Below are positions 35,049-46,810 of a stretch of 64,000 nt of DNA, one piece after another. Origin of the DNA: Heliocidaris erythrogramma. Lineage: Eukaryota; Echinodermata; Echinoidea; Camarodonta; Echinometridae. The translations under genes and the position numbers were made by a program. Where the stretch lies: positions 31,674,705-31,738,704 of the forward strand of contig CM046867.1 of NCBI GenBank assembly GCA_025617745.1, written 5' to 3'. The notes under the pieces are model-generated. The model saw only the letters and a list, made by a program, of their open reading frames with translations. It searched no databases and was not told the DNA's origin. The number at the start of each line of letters is the position of its first letter. The first letter of the stretch is position 1.

Positions 35049-36049
35049 TTTAACTAGACTCTCGATCCAACAAAAATGTTTTTGGACTCTTTTTGGAACC
35101 AGAGTCAACCAACAAGTTTTCAGTGCAAAGTTCATAATATAGAGCACTTTATTATGTTGTGTGCTTGCCCAACATAGCAAATATACGCCAATTGCCATTA
35201 AACCCGAGGTCGCAAAACGGCAGTTCCGCTGCACGCTATATAGGAACTCGAGATCATTTTATGACAATACCGAATAAACTATTTTCACTTTTCCTAATTC
35301 CGTCTAATAAAAAGTATTAATCAAGGTTACTTGATCATGTCACAACAAATTAGCTCTCAATACTTCCGACACGTTGCGTCAATGTCATCGTTTTCTTCCC
35401 CTCATTATATTTTTTTCTATTCCTTCACCTCCAATAAGTTTTCGCGCTTTATTTCTACCATGCACTATCATGACTATGTCACGAATATGCGTGTATACAC
35501 TGACATTATACGAGAACACCCTGGACAAAACCAAATTGCTTGTAGAGTTCACATCAGTGGCGCGTGGATGCCACCTAATTTTGTTTTAGTGCTATGTAAT
35601 CTTCAGATCTTGTTCATTTCGTGAAATATAATACTTAAACTCAAAAGGCATTCAGGACAGTGCCAGTGTCACAAGCATCACCTTTAAAAAAGCAGAGCGC
35701 TCCCGAACCGTCGGTAAATCCTTTGCTTTCAGCAAAAGAAAAGCACAGACCAGGTGTACGTTCAACTCCTACGGTTTCTCACGACATGAATCCCATTGTG
35801 CTCATGTTAGCAACCCAGCGCCATTTCGGTCTTTAGATATATTTATAGCTTTTCACCATTTTGTTCATTTTCCGATAAGATTAACAGCTTGAAAACGTGC
35901 TCTGTTGGTGGTAGTAAAGGAATTCATTGACAAGGCGAATAATGCTAGATAATAGATACCACTCAAAAGCATCCCATTTATTTCTAGTACAAATTAGTTT
36001 TGTACGTGTATGTAATCAGTTAAAATAGCAGGTACACGTAGGTAGATAA
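35049..36049. other. No gene seen
   Basis: AT-rich sequence with overlapping chance frames. No splice-supported exon. Confidence 0.5.
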
Positions 36050-36214
36050 TACTTTATAGCCTAGAACAACATGATACATCTGCGTATAGAGAGGGACAAA
36101 TGTGGGCAGAACACCTTGTCCAAGGATGTAAGCAGCGAGCGAGGATCGAACCCAGGACCTACTGACTTGTATAAAGGTCAAGAGCCTTCACAAATATACC
36201 ACAGTGCTCCCACA
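36050..36214 (-). mobile_element. tRNA-derived SINE, minus strand
   Basis: On the minus strand: a tRNA-like head GTGGGAGCACTGTGGTATA, B box GGTTCGATCC (36143-36152 on plus as GGATCGAACC), then a body CTTGGACAAGGTGTTCTGCC and CACATTTGTCCCTCTC. It is the same family as the copy at 14621. Confidence 0.65.
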
Positions 36215-36659
36215 TGAACGGGGCAACTGATTCTAATGATTCTGGGACATTATTATATGAACCAAAGGAACATAACCTCTAGATTATACAGAATAGTCAC
36301 AAAAGCCAGTCTTTCTCACGCATATACTGCATTGGATGAATATAAATAACATCGCGTGAGGAATAGGTCGTTTAGGTTCATCCCTGCTTGTTTGGTTTCA
36401 CAATTCAGTGAAAACCTCACAACAGTTCACGCTCGATTGAGAATTTCGCTGGAGCCCCTTCCGATATGAACATAGAAATCACATTCAGATTACTGCATGA
36501 CTTGTCAACGCGTTAACATATCCATGTAAGCTCCATACATGTAGATACAAACCGATGGGTTATAAAACCATGCAGGCATATCTCCCGTTACACAAACACT
36601 AACAATATAAATGGGTTTAAGATATAAACATAAATTCCAACTAAATATTGTAGATAGCA

Positions 36660-36780
36660 CATAATTATGGTAACGAAAGGCGCCTGTACACCAGGGAGTC
36701 GACGCTTCTCTTATACTAGAGATCAATGGTTCGAATCCCGACAGAGGCCTGTCTGTCTGCTTAAGATATAGAATTGCTGG
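36660..36780 (+). mobile_element. Possible tRNA-like SINE head
   Basis: B box GGTTCGAATCC near 36729-36739 follows a GC-richer head beginning GGCGCCTGTACACC. The A box is poor. It lies between two better SINE copies and may be a degraded head. Confidence 0.3.
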
Positions 36781-36883
36781 TCTTGAAATAATATGAATAA
36801 ATATGCACTCGAAGGACCAATTAACTTAATATGATGGGGGCTGAAATTCTGCTACATATTTATATTAGCGAAAAAGTGTCATG

Positions 36884-37200
36884 TGTAGGCGCGATGGCTT
36901 AGCGGTAGAGGAGTGGTCTCGTAACTGGGAGGACCCAGGTTCGAAACCAAGTGGATACGCTTGTGTTATTTGGTAATTAAGGCATTAATACTCACTACCA
37001 AGTCCCTCGGACAGGATTCAAGGCCGTCGGTCCACTGGTTGCTTACTTTCAAGGATACACATGATTCTTAGCAGTCAGGTCAAATAGATCACCAAAAACC
37101 TGAACTTTTTATACTTGACTGTCAATCGACAGGGTAGGCGTAAGGATTCGAAGCCTTGACCGGCATCAATATATCAATGTACATTTACCTCTCTCGACCC
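36884..37200 (+). mobile_element. tRNA-derived SINE, second body type
   Basis: A box TGGCTTAGCGGTAG (36895-36908) and B box GGTTCGAAACC (36938-36948) are followed by a body with CACTACCAAGTCCCTCGGA, AGGCCGTCGGTCC and CTTAGCAGTCAGGTCAAATA. That body differs from the 14621/36050 type. The pol III boxes are well spaced. Right end approximate. Confidence 0.65.
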
Positions 37201-37990
37201 AGGAGTAGTCAATAATACCCGTGTAGAAATTTAAGGCAGCTGAGGTATAATCATATGGAACAAAATAACTATTACAGCTCATTAAGTATATGTACTACAT
37301 GTATATGAATGTAAATATCATTATTTGTTTATTTGGATCATCTAAACATTCGTTGATTCATGTTGATTCATGTAAACTTCCCCCTTTTTATCTTCGATCA
37401 CAGTCTAAGGTTTCATAGTTCAAATTCCAAAAACTACATGGATACATGGAAATCCACACGTAAACTTCTCTAATTATTAATACCAAGTAGCAAAGTGCAA
37501 ATTATTGAAAATTAAAATGGAATAACGATAATTTTACTAGTACATGATATCAAAGTATCCCTGTTTCATTATGCGACCAGACAAAATGGGCATCACTGCC
37601 TACCATTACCAAGACAAACAATCACATGTTGTTGTTTTTTAAAATATAGATTTGTGGTATGCGCTAATAGTGCAACGGCCATTTATTAATCTATCCTTCT
37701 ATTGCGTATCCCACAGGTACCACATTGTCATTAAGCAATATTAATAAATATTCATTGTAATATAGGAAATATGCAGCATTATGTAAGAATATACATTAAG
37801 AAATACACGTTGTCATTACGAAATGTTAAATTATATGACTTCACTTACCCAGCTATAGTTGAGACAAATGGTGCATAATTGTCGACAAGACTCCACATCT
37901 ATTAGAACCGCGCAAGATTTCTGAAGATCTTCAAAAGCATAACATGTTTCCCAATGCATAGAGGATGGAATGCACGAAAATAAAAGAACA
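37201..37990. other. No gene seen apart from a weak exon candidate
   Basis: AT-rich. A possible short minus-strand exon at 37849-37920 is listed separately. Confidence 0.45.
37849..37920 (-). CDS. Weak candidate internal exon, unknown product
   Basis: A 72-nt minus-strand segment lies between acceptor-like GATCTTCAG and the excellent donor GTAAGTGAAG. It reads KSCAVLIDVESCRQLCTICL then NYSW, phase 0 to phase 0, open throughout. Phase 0 is what formin exon A accepts, but the residues do not resemble the INF2 sequence expected there. Unassigned. Confidence 0.22.
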
Positions 37991-37995
37991 GAACC

Positions 37996-38143
37996 TACCT
38001 ATAATGGTCCTAATTAAGATCCAGTTAGGCTTACAAAGGGACCTGGTCTAAACGGTGGATTTACGCCAAGGACTGTCCTAATTAAGATCCAGTTAGTAGG
38101 CTACAATGGGAGGTAGCCTAAACGAGGATCTACACCAAGAAAT
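37996..38143. repeat. Two-copy tandem repeat of about 68-72 bp
   Basis: TCCTAATTAAGATCCAGTTA occurs at 38008 and 38076, each followed by related CTTACAAAGGGACCT / CTACAATGGGAGGTAG and CTAAACG..GGATYTACRCCAAG blocks. Confidence 0.8.
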
Positions 38144-38516
38144 ACCGTACTCCCATGAAGTGGAAGGTGGTCAATGGCATCTCATACATGTCTATTGGGA
38201 TTAAAAATGTGGTCCGGGCTCGTTAGGGAGCGAGGATGAGGAGCTGGTAGGGTGATTAACAAGTCATTTATACCAAGGGATTTAGATATCTAACACCCCG
38301 TCATAATTCCTCGTCTATTTAAGATGCTATCAACGTTATCCTCCGTCTGTTGATCTAGACACAGTGCATGGATCGGAAAAGGATATTGGACGTATTCCTA
38401 ATAGTTCATGCGGGCCTCACGTGCAAATACTGTAATTTAGATCGTATTCGTTGAAAATTAATTTCAGTTTCTTAATCTTTGAACTTAACAAAGAATAGAT
38501 AGAAAAATACCATACA

Positions 38517-39420
38517 ATGATATACATGTGTATCCACATCCCTGATCTCATTCCCATACAAGAAATCGAAGAAAATTCCAAGCGATCTTTAGATAAGATC
38601 GGGCCACACATTTCAACGAAAATGATGGTAGATTATATTATCAAATTAATACACTTTTACCTGGTAATTGGTATAATGTTAATCGTAATGCTCAAAGAAG
38701 TCCCATGGCCTTGTGCTAAAAATCGTACGGAGCCCTTCCATAACTGGGTCTACCTTACCAGACTAATCGTACCTGTCATCAATGGTGTCATCAGCTCTTT
38801 AAACACGGGAGAGATTAACCATTATATCAGTTGGGAGCGATCGATCATAAAGATCAACCTTCCTACAGGTAATCTGAGGTTAAAGCATCGGAACACTAAC
38901 TGGACAACGATCTATTCTGCACCCCTCCGAAGCCCCCGTCCGATATTTCTTACCCGCCTCTCCCGCATCTTAACATCTATTACCTTTCCTTGGGAAAGAA
39001 ACATTTTTTTTCTTCTTCAAATTGGTGATCTGGGGTTAAAATATCGGAACACTATTCGGATCTATTCTGCGCCCCTTCCCAAGCCCCGCCCAACATTTCC
39101 TACCACTCTTTACCCCCATCTCAACTGAAACTCTATGCGACCTGTATGTATTGGACGAATACGGTCATGACAGAACAGTCATTTGTAAATTTGGTGATGT
39201 ACATTGATAAAAGCATCGAAAACAATTGAACATGTCCAATATCCCCTACCCCCAACTCTACCCCCACCCCGATACCACCAAATGTTGTATAACCCCCTCC
39301 CTGATGACTTATTGAGAATCTGAGGTTAAGTATACATGCACATAACATGATCTACACTGCACCCCCTCCATTATCCATTAATACTCCTCTTGACCCTCGC
39401 GAACCAAACGTTCCACCCCT
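38517..39420 (+). repeat. Repeat-derived long open frame and C-rich tract
   Basis: The longest open frame of the window (203 codons, 38517-39128, plus) lies here. Its second half is built from a DNA repeat: AATCTGAGGTTAAAGCATCGG at 38871 recurs at 39027 (period 156) and, more diverged, at 39317, each followed by ATCTATTCTGCNCCCC-type sequence. No domain is recognised, and the frame is attributed to the repeat and C-rich composition. A C-rich stretch (CCCCTACCCCCAACTCTACC and after) fills 39240-39300. Confidence 0.6.
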
Positions 39421-41378
39421 CCAGACTTCATCTACAGAGAGGTGACACCAATATTTCGTCAAATTGAAGGAGAAAAAAAATGAATATTCATAGTCATTAT
39501 TTTCGATATTGCAGAATAATGATACATTTCAATATTGACAGAGACGCGATAAACGGCCTGACCTTTGCGAAGTGAGAGGGTGATGACGTTTATTATCATA
39601 CTTAGTTCAAATGGTGATGAGATATTGATGGGAAATGATGAATATAAATTAAAAGCGGAAATGAGGGTATACGCATGGTGAGAGAACATAGAAAAGGGGG
39701 TATGTAATTTGACAAGAGCCGTGGCGGATAATGGATCCAATCTTTGAGGGAGGGGGTCTGGTATACGAGGAGCATTAAATACGAGGTAGAAGAGAAATCG
39801 AAAGAGGATTTTAATTACATTACTAATGATCTAAGCTAATTAAAAGTAGATTCCCATTTCAATATTTGCATTTTGGCAGCTTGATGTCATTTTGCATATT
39901 CGAAGAAGAGGGCGTTTCTCCAACAGAATCATTGCCGAATTATTCTTACCCTGTTCTTAGTTAAACAGAAATGTACGTGTCTTCAAGCTATACACTCCAC
40001 CAGAAAAAAGCTTCTGATCGTAAAACGCTTAATCCAGATCTAATCCCTACGTTCTTTTGTTTAAATATCTGGAGTACACTACGGCTTTTTAACACGAAGC
40101 AGTTTAATTGATTGAGTCCAGTTAGTTCCGATAATTAATAATTAAACTTCCCTCTGTGTGAAAAGGTAGATTAAGTAAATTAATGATTGCGTTGTCTAGG
40201 TCTACTGAAAGCCTAATCACTTTTAAGCTGCTAGATTACGATGAAATAAACAACAGTAGCGTATAATCCTCGTTTAACACGCAACATTGTGTCCTCTTTT
40301 GCGCTTTTTTTTCTCCTTCTCTCTTTCCCTATTCTTCCCACTCTCTCATCTTTCTTTCTTTTCCTTCGATTTCTCTTCTTATTTTGTGGGACGAGAAAGT
40401 TTTCCAGTTCCGTGAAGTCAGACTAGATTTTGGCGAACGCGGACAAGTGTGCAATAATCGCGGCCACGATTATTGCAAAGTACATAAAAATACATCTTCT
40501 CACAGCATCTTACGAAGAAAGAAATGTAGTCTGCTCATCCACATTCGTTTGCTGTGTAACATAGTACTTAGACCATGTATACACACATACTTTTAAACGG
40601 ATACACACTGAAGTCCAGTAGTGGTCAGTTTCAGTCATTTGCCTGGCAGTGTATTGCACCATTACATTTTCATTGTTTTTCAATATCTGCATTTTGAATT
40701 GTTTCGTTTTTAACGAGGTTTTTCTCTCCGTACAGCAGGTCAAAAGCATTTACAAAATTTACAAAGAATAGGTCATTATGGACGTTATACAAGGACTTCG
40801 AATTTTGTTTATCTGTAATATGACTCCCAAACTGCCACCAATGCTAAGCAGACTTTGGTGTCATTATTATCTAAATCCTTCTCCCAATAAATTGTGTCCT
40901 TGGCTTGTCTTTTGAATAACTGTTTTGTTCGACGAAACTTTAAAAAAGGCAATTAGTGATTATCTATATATATATTTAGTTCTCAGCACACACGTTATTT
41001 TGTTGTGTAAGCTCTCTCGGGATGCAATTACCATCAAGTGTATGGTAAACATACTTGCAACAGGGGGAGTAAAGAATTTATGCTGTTCTTAGTTAAACAG
41101 AAATGTATGTGTCTTCAAGCTATACGCTCTATTGTTCTCTTTCTTTGGGGGTAAAGGAAGCGTTAGAAAATGTTCTAAACAGTCCGTTTTATGAGCATAA
41201 GGAAAATGGTGAATGTTTGTCGAATGTGAGAAAGTTAATCAAATACATTGTCAGGTGCAGAGATTATGTTAGATGAAGTAGAAATACATGTAAATGAACT
41301 TCAAGCTGCATATTGGTTAGTAAATGAAGAAGCTTGATGGGAGGAATTTTAATTTTTAAACAAATTTTTAGGCATTTT
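39421..41378. other. No gene seen; contains a spaced 47-bp direct repeat
   Basis: A 47-bp sequence beginning CTGTTCTTAGTTAAACAG at 39951-39997 recurs at 41083-41129 with two mismatches. Between the copies nothing coding is seen. Confidence 0.5.
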
Positions 41379-41452
41379 GAACCAGAATAGCCTGGTGGTT
41401 AAGTCGCTGCCCGGCAAGCAGTAGATGACAGGTTCGAATCCCGCTGGTTCCA
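41379..41452 (+). mobile_element. tRNA-like sequence (SINE head or tRNA pseudogene)
   Basis: Acceptor arms GAACCAG and CTGGTTC pair perfectly over 7 bp. The A-box region TAGCCTGGTGGTTAAG is serine/leucine-like and the B box is GGTTCGAATCC. An anticodon hairpin CTGC-CCGGCAA-GCAG can form, but U33 is missing, the D stem does not pair, and only three of five T-stem pairs form. A T run follows directly. Hence a tRNA relic or SINE head rather than a working tRNA. Confidence 0.6.
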
Positions 41453-41738
41453 ATTTTTTCTGACTTGTGTTTTTCATTACAGATCGAGCATACGATCTTT
41501 AACACTGGGAGTAAAATGCCTAAAAATTTGTTTACAAGCTGCATATTCTTCACTATTTTTTTACTACTTCTTCTTTATTTCTTTGGGTCACTGCTTCCTG
41601 AACCTTTTCATCATGTGCTCTTTCTCCTCCTTCTTCTCGTTTCAGAAGTCTTCAAACTTGTATCCAACCCGTTACGGTAGGTAGGGCAACGGTCTGTTAT
41701 ACACATGCACACCCTCTTTCGAGAAGTATATATACATT

Positions 41739-42046
41739 TTAAAGTGACAGTGAATTGAAGCTCCTAATGGCGCCATCTTTCAACAGGATTTGGAAAGTGT
41801 CTGTGCCTCTAATTTTCCCATCATGCCCCATTCTAATTTGTAGAAGCTTAGAATGTATCTGTAGGCAATTTTCCACATGTGCAAGGTCAAAAATAATAGT
41901 TTGTAATATAAAAATGTGCCTAATTTCCAAACAGCTGTTAGTCAAAATTCAAAATAAAATGCAATTAATTTTCAAATTATAATCTCAATTTAGCAGTTAC
42001 TGTAAGGTGGCGCTGTTCCAATTTTGCCAATTTAGTGCCATTTTAA
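41739..42046 (+). mobile_element. TTAA-flanked MITE, copy 2
   Basis: 308 bp bounded by TTAA. Left end TTAAAGTGACAGTGAATTG; right end reversed TTAAAATGGCACTAAATTGG. The whole length aligns in opposite orientation with 12778-13088. Overlapping 70-codon frames on both strands are chance. Confidence 0.8.
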
Positions 42047-43079
42047 ACCATTCATATTGAGCACGATTTATCGAGGAAAGGGCATTGGGCTTACTGAGGA
42101 TGATGGAATGATTTGAAAAAATGGTGGGTCAACATTTTCTGACAAGAACAAAAAGCGAAGAATAATCCTTCTCCACCAACGTACAATCACTTATTGATTA
42201 TACAATTAAACAGAGGATTGTCATGGATATCAGCAATTTCTCGAACGTTGTTTGACAAATAATAAACCCCAGAATACCTTCAGCTGCCAATTCCTTTATT
42301 GCAAGGCGTGAAAATGAACTTCGTAAGTTAAAGTAATACCCTAGAGTAAAAGAGGGGCTTAGGTAATCCCTTACAAAGAAATAAAATATACCCGAGCACA
42401 ACAAAATCAGACATTAGTTCCCTTTTTTCACACAAAAATAGTTTTATAACCTCGTGTAACAAATGACACTTCCACCATTTGCACTGTGGAACGTCTCTAG
42501 ACGTGACAACTATGAAAAAGCCCCATTTTCGATCTGTAAAGTGTACCCAGTCAAAACTATTCAAATCTGATGTCAGTCATAATGTTCATATTTATTTGCT
42601 TCTTCGAGGTGAGGTGTTAAGAGCAACCATTTATGGACGTCAATCATATTTTTCGCCCAAAGTCAGCAACACCTTCGGTTCGCCTGCTCACATGTCCCCA
42701 CTGCCAGGGCGCCGTGCATGGCTGACAAAATGTTATTTTTCCTTTTTATTTTCTTCGTTTTTTGTGCGCGACATTGATTTGATCATAGTATTTTTGAGTT
42801 TTTATAGTGACGAAAAGCAATTACTATTACCAAAAAACAACGATCTTTTACAAAGAATGTTAAAATCTACAAAAGCTCTACATCTACCGAAGATTTTGCA
42901 GGATAATGAATACAGAAACAAGGAAGTTGATATGGACGATGGGAAACCTAGGCCTAGTCCCATGGGTGCATATCTGTGTTGGTGATTTTTTAGTGTGATT
43001 TTCACAAAGTTCTCGTAATTTTGTTTACATATTACTGCCAAGTACAACGCATGTAATGTTTAATAATCAAATACAAAAT
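42047..43079. other. No gene seen
   Basis: A 168-codon plus frame at 42479-42985 has no recognised domain and a composition like the surroundings, so it is probably chance. Confidence 0.45.
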
Positions 43080-43336
43080 AAGGGCAGACAGTTTCTCTCA
43101 TTCCTGAACTCAATTACTTCACTGAACTTGGGGGGAAAGGTGCCATTGTTCTTGTGGGAATACAGTTTATTCCACAAGATGTCCCAGTGGAAGAGACAGC
43201 CACAACTTCAATCAATAAGTATTTACACCTTGGAAAGAATGGGAACACACCTTTACGCATTCTTCGGGAATCTTTCGAGCCCCTGTATGGTATTACCCTA
43301 TTTCTCTATCTCTCTCTAGTCACCTCCGTCTCCTAA
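43080..43336 (+). CDS. Coding-like open segment, unknown
   Basis: A plus-strand frame without ATG is open for 85 codons after TAA. It contains LIPELNYFTELGGKGAIVLV, then GIQFIPQDVPVEETATTSIN and KYLHLGKNGNTPLRIL. Residue use looks protein-like. Possible acceptors (GGCAG, ACAG) lie at its start but no clear donor follows. No family recognised; it could be a fragment of a mobile element or a degraded gene. Confidence 0.22.
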
Positions 43337-45054
43337 ACAACTAAACATTGGAAATATTCCTAACTCCAGGGCAACCCCCCCCCCCCCCCGGCCCAACAAA
43401 CAAAAAAGGAAAAAGAAAGAAAAGAAATGAAAAAGTGTAATGAGGCAGGGAACACATAACAATCGTCACGAAAACTGAGTGACAATCAATTCAGGTATGC
43501 CGTGATTGCCTATGGGAATACACTCTATTCTCTGCTCTTTTCTTAAGAGTCGTGTCAGGGAACCCCATTTCTATTGGCGTATCCATAGGGGATCACGGGG
43601 TTCCTACCCCTCCCCTTTTATTCCCTTGTTTCTTTGCTTGTCAGAGATCACTTAAGTTTATTAGCACGGAAAAAATGTAATGATCTGCTCTTTTTTGCTT
43701 GTCAAGACTTTTCGGAATTGAGCCCCCGCCCGCCCCCCTCATTGTACAAGTTTCTGATTCCGCCCCTGATTTCTGTCTCCTAGATGCCAAAGAGAACACA
43801 ATTAAATGCCTTACAATTGCACTGCAATGAATTTGATTTAGGATTGTGAGTGGTTTAGACCGCTGTTGCACACTGCAAGACAAAAATTATGATGATCACT
43901 ACAGGAGCAAGCTTTGAAAAATCAACTTCGAGTTTTTAAACTATGTATGATTACACTAACCGTTAGCCGTCAATATATTTGTTCTTATCCAAGGCATTCT
44001 ATCTACAATTATCTACAATGGTCTCTCTCGATCCAGGTTTAAGGTGTAGTACGTGGGTACTCGACAGGATCCCTTCCTTCCCATGCACCCTAGAAGCACC
44101 AGAGACATTGACACAATTATTTCCTAAGGAATAATCACGTACTATAAATTCTTATACTGTAATATAGAGGTCAATATCGCACATCTCAATTAGCAAATTG
44201 TGATATATGCATTATACATTACGAACAAATTGGCTTAATGATAAATCCTTTGCCGCGAGCCAGAAGGCCAGTAACTCTGTGTGAAATGATGAAGGCATGA
44301 TGAATTAACACCTTTCTGGCTCTCAGTTTGCCATTAGATTTCAGTAGCACAAAGCTCATTTCAACCATTTATCGTATCGATCTTATAGAAATCGATGAAA
44401 GAAACATATATATACATGACATTATTATCTTCGTTATCATTTCGTGCAAAGCATAAATAATGATCCACTTCCGAACTTGAAGGACACGAGACAGACATCA
44501 GCCTTTGATGAATAATGGTTCCACACTGACATATGTTCATAAAGTAATCAAACAAAGATGTAAACATTAGCAACATAACCATGGTAGCTGTGACATTAGA
44601 CTTTACTATAAGTTATAGAACACGTTCTGGACCCGATTCGTCTGAACAAGCTGGACCCCTCGGGTATTTTTTATTTTTTTGTTTGCTTTCTTGCTTTCTG
44701 TTGTTTTTTTTTGCTGTCGCCATGTACTTGGGGCGAAGCTTAAAGTTAGGTGTGAAGGAACAACAAGACTTTGGTCAAGGTCAAACAGAGGGGTACTTTC
44801 TCACCCTTTAAATTCAACACCAGAGCTATGAGTCATCGCTTTTATATTCTATCTCTCTCTCTCTCTTTCCCTCACTAGCTGATAATTATGTTTATATCCC
44901 TCTTTCGTTATAATTCTACCCAGTCTCTATTTCCTCTTTCTCCCTCTTTTATCTGTTTTACCCCTTCTTCCTCACATTCTCCATTTTTTTCTCTGTTATT
45001 AAAATGAAGCAAACTCGATCACCTTTTAAAACGGTTGCAATATTTGCGATAAAG

Positions 45055-45057
<3 letters not shown>
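43337..45057. other. No gene seen
   Basis: C run at 43375-43389. A possible degraded short element lies between TTGGCGTATCCATAGGGG near 43577 and ATTCCGCCCCTGA near 43757. An inverted pair GAGCCAGAAGG / CCTTTCTGGCTCTC lies near 44259 and 44312. Confidence 0.4.
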
Positions 45058-45094
<37 letters not shown>

Positions 45095-45330
45095 TTTGTC
45101 CCTCACTCTCCTCTTGCTCTCCCCTCTATTTCTCTATAACTCTATTTCTCTCTCCCCTCGTTCTGCCCTAATTATCTCTTTACTCATCTCTCTCTTTCTC
45201 TGTCTCTCTCTCTCTTGTTCCATGTTTGCTCTTTCTATCTCCCTCTATTTCCCCTCGCTTATCCCATGTTCACTTCTCACACACGCACACACACCCTTAC
45301 ACACATTCTCTCTCTCTCTCTCTATCCCTC
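45058..45330. repeat. (TC)n microsatellite with CA insert
   Basis: About 270 bp of CT/CCCT/TTCT repeats with a CACACGCACACACAC patch near 45280. Ser-Leu frames here are artefacts. Confidence 0.95.
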
Positions 45331-46629
45331 CCTTCCCGTCGATTAAAGATTAAGTCAATTCGATTACCCTTGATATCAAGGTTATGATAATTTCTGTTGA
45401 TTTTCGTTGAGATGACGTTCATTCCTAATTGATTCACACTTGATTACTCGTATCCCTGGCCTCCTTTCTACTCGTCATAATTTACAATCGCTTTTAGGAA
45501 TATCACACCAACACTACGGTCATGCAGCCTTCACGATAATATTATAGCCTACATGTATATGGAATGAAAAGTGCGTCCGTGCAGATGAGAGGAAAGGAAA
45601 ACATAATTTCATAATTTTATTGATCGGAACTTAATAGAGCAGGCCCAAAATTGGATCTGTGATACATGGAACAAATTATAGATAAGTCTTATTACAAATT
45701 AGAAATAAAATTTCCACAGAACATATGGATGTAGCATGTTTCGGAACCAAACTCTTCTTTAGACATAAATTCATAGACTTTCAATTACGGACAACTGGAC
45801 GCGTTTACAACGCTTAAAGTAAAAACCATTTACACAGTGAGATATTTGACAAAAGACTTCTCTTTTTAAAACTAAGAAATCCAAAGGCCCATTATAAAAA
45901 TAGTAAAATTGACTGCAATCGTGCAGGTGCAAAGAACAAAGGAGAAATGGAAACACACGCGAGGTGACTATCTTGATATCAAGATATTGTCTCTTCAGTC
46001 GTTGATCCTTCGTTGCCAAGCAGTTCATAATTTCGTTCATAGAAAAACCACAAAAAAGTGCACTGATCCGATTCATACAATACTAGATATCATGCCCTCA
46101 GGTGGTTTCATTACTGCCAGATTAAACCCTACTAAATGCAATGCGGCAACGTCCTTTGTGCGATGGGCAGGACCGTTGAGTACCCCAGTATCTGCCGAAG
46201 TGGATGATGCCGTCTTTGGCGTTCGGGGTGGAAGAGAAAGGGGCCTTTTGATTTTGATCTACTTGATATCATGGGTATCAAATAACATGCACGTGCTTAT
46301 AGTGGTATCTCCAAATTTGTGGATTTGATACATTATGAATATTCAGCTAAGCACGATGAGTTGTTCATAATTGTATACTGGAGCTAGCCGGCATAGTCTC
46401 TGGCGGTGCTTCTTTATGTGGTCAGCAACGGAACAATAATCATCAGTAACTGCAGAAGGAACGAAGCAAGAGGACTGATCAACGAGATTTGATTAATTCC
46501 AAAAAGATTTTTCATTATGCTGCATCAAAGAAAAGGCCCCAATATTGTGGATTCTCTGATTCTCGCCTTAGAATAAGAAAAATATGAAATTCAAATCAGA
46601 ACCCAAACCACAAATCAATGAGTGCACGT
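45331..46629. other. No assignable gene
   Basis: A plus frame at 45909-46328 and a minus frame opposite it are open but carry no recognised domain. GC is slightly raised from 46090 to 46260, perhaps a decayed element. Confidence 0.35.
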
Positions 46630-46810
46630 GTGTCGGCGCAAATCGACGAGTGACTTGAAGAAAGCCATCTACACGCGACCCTACAATTTGGTGATGTCCA
46701 AAGGGGTTCAGCTGAAGTTTGAAGAATCGTTTCACCTGCTCTCAATGACCGCATGTGCCAACCCAGATCACCCTATCTGTCAAAATATTGAAGTTCTTTA
46801 TGGAGAGTGA
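46630..46810 (+). CDS. Coding-like fragment, unknown
   Basis: A plus-strand frame reads KSTSDLKKAIYTRPYNLVMS, then KGVQLKFEESFHLLSMTACA and NPDHPICQNIEVLYGE, then stop. Mixed hydrophobic and charged residues and several Cys look protein-like, and codon thirds are G/C-rich compared with the flanks. No polypyrimidine acceptor is seen upstream. Family not recognised; a gene fragment or mobile-element remnant are both possible. Confidence 0.25.

Noticed and set aside
41379-41452. Functional tRNA gene
   Set aside because: The acceptor stem pairs, but the D stem does not, the T stem is weak and U33 is absent, so a relic or SINE head is more likely.
42479-42985. 168-codon plus-strand frame
   Set aside because: No domain, no splice context, composition like the flanks.
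45909-46328. 139-codon plus-strand frame
   Set aside because: No recognised domain; an opposite-strand frame is equally open, so composition rather than coding is likely.
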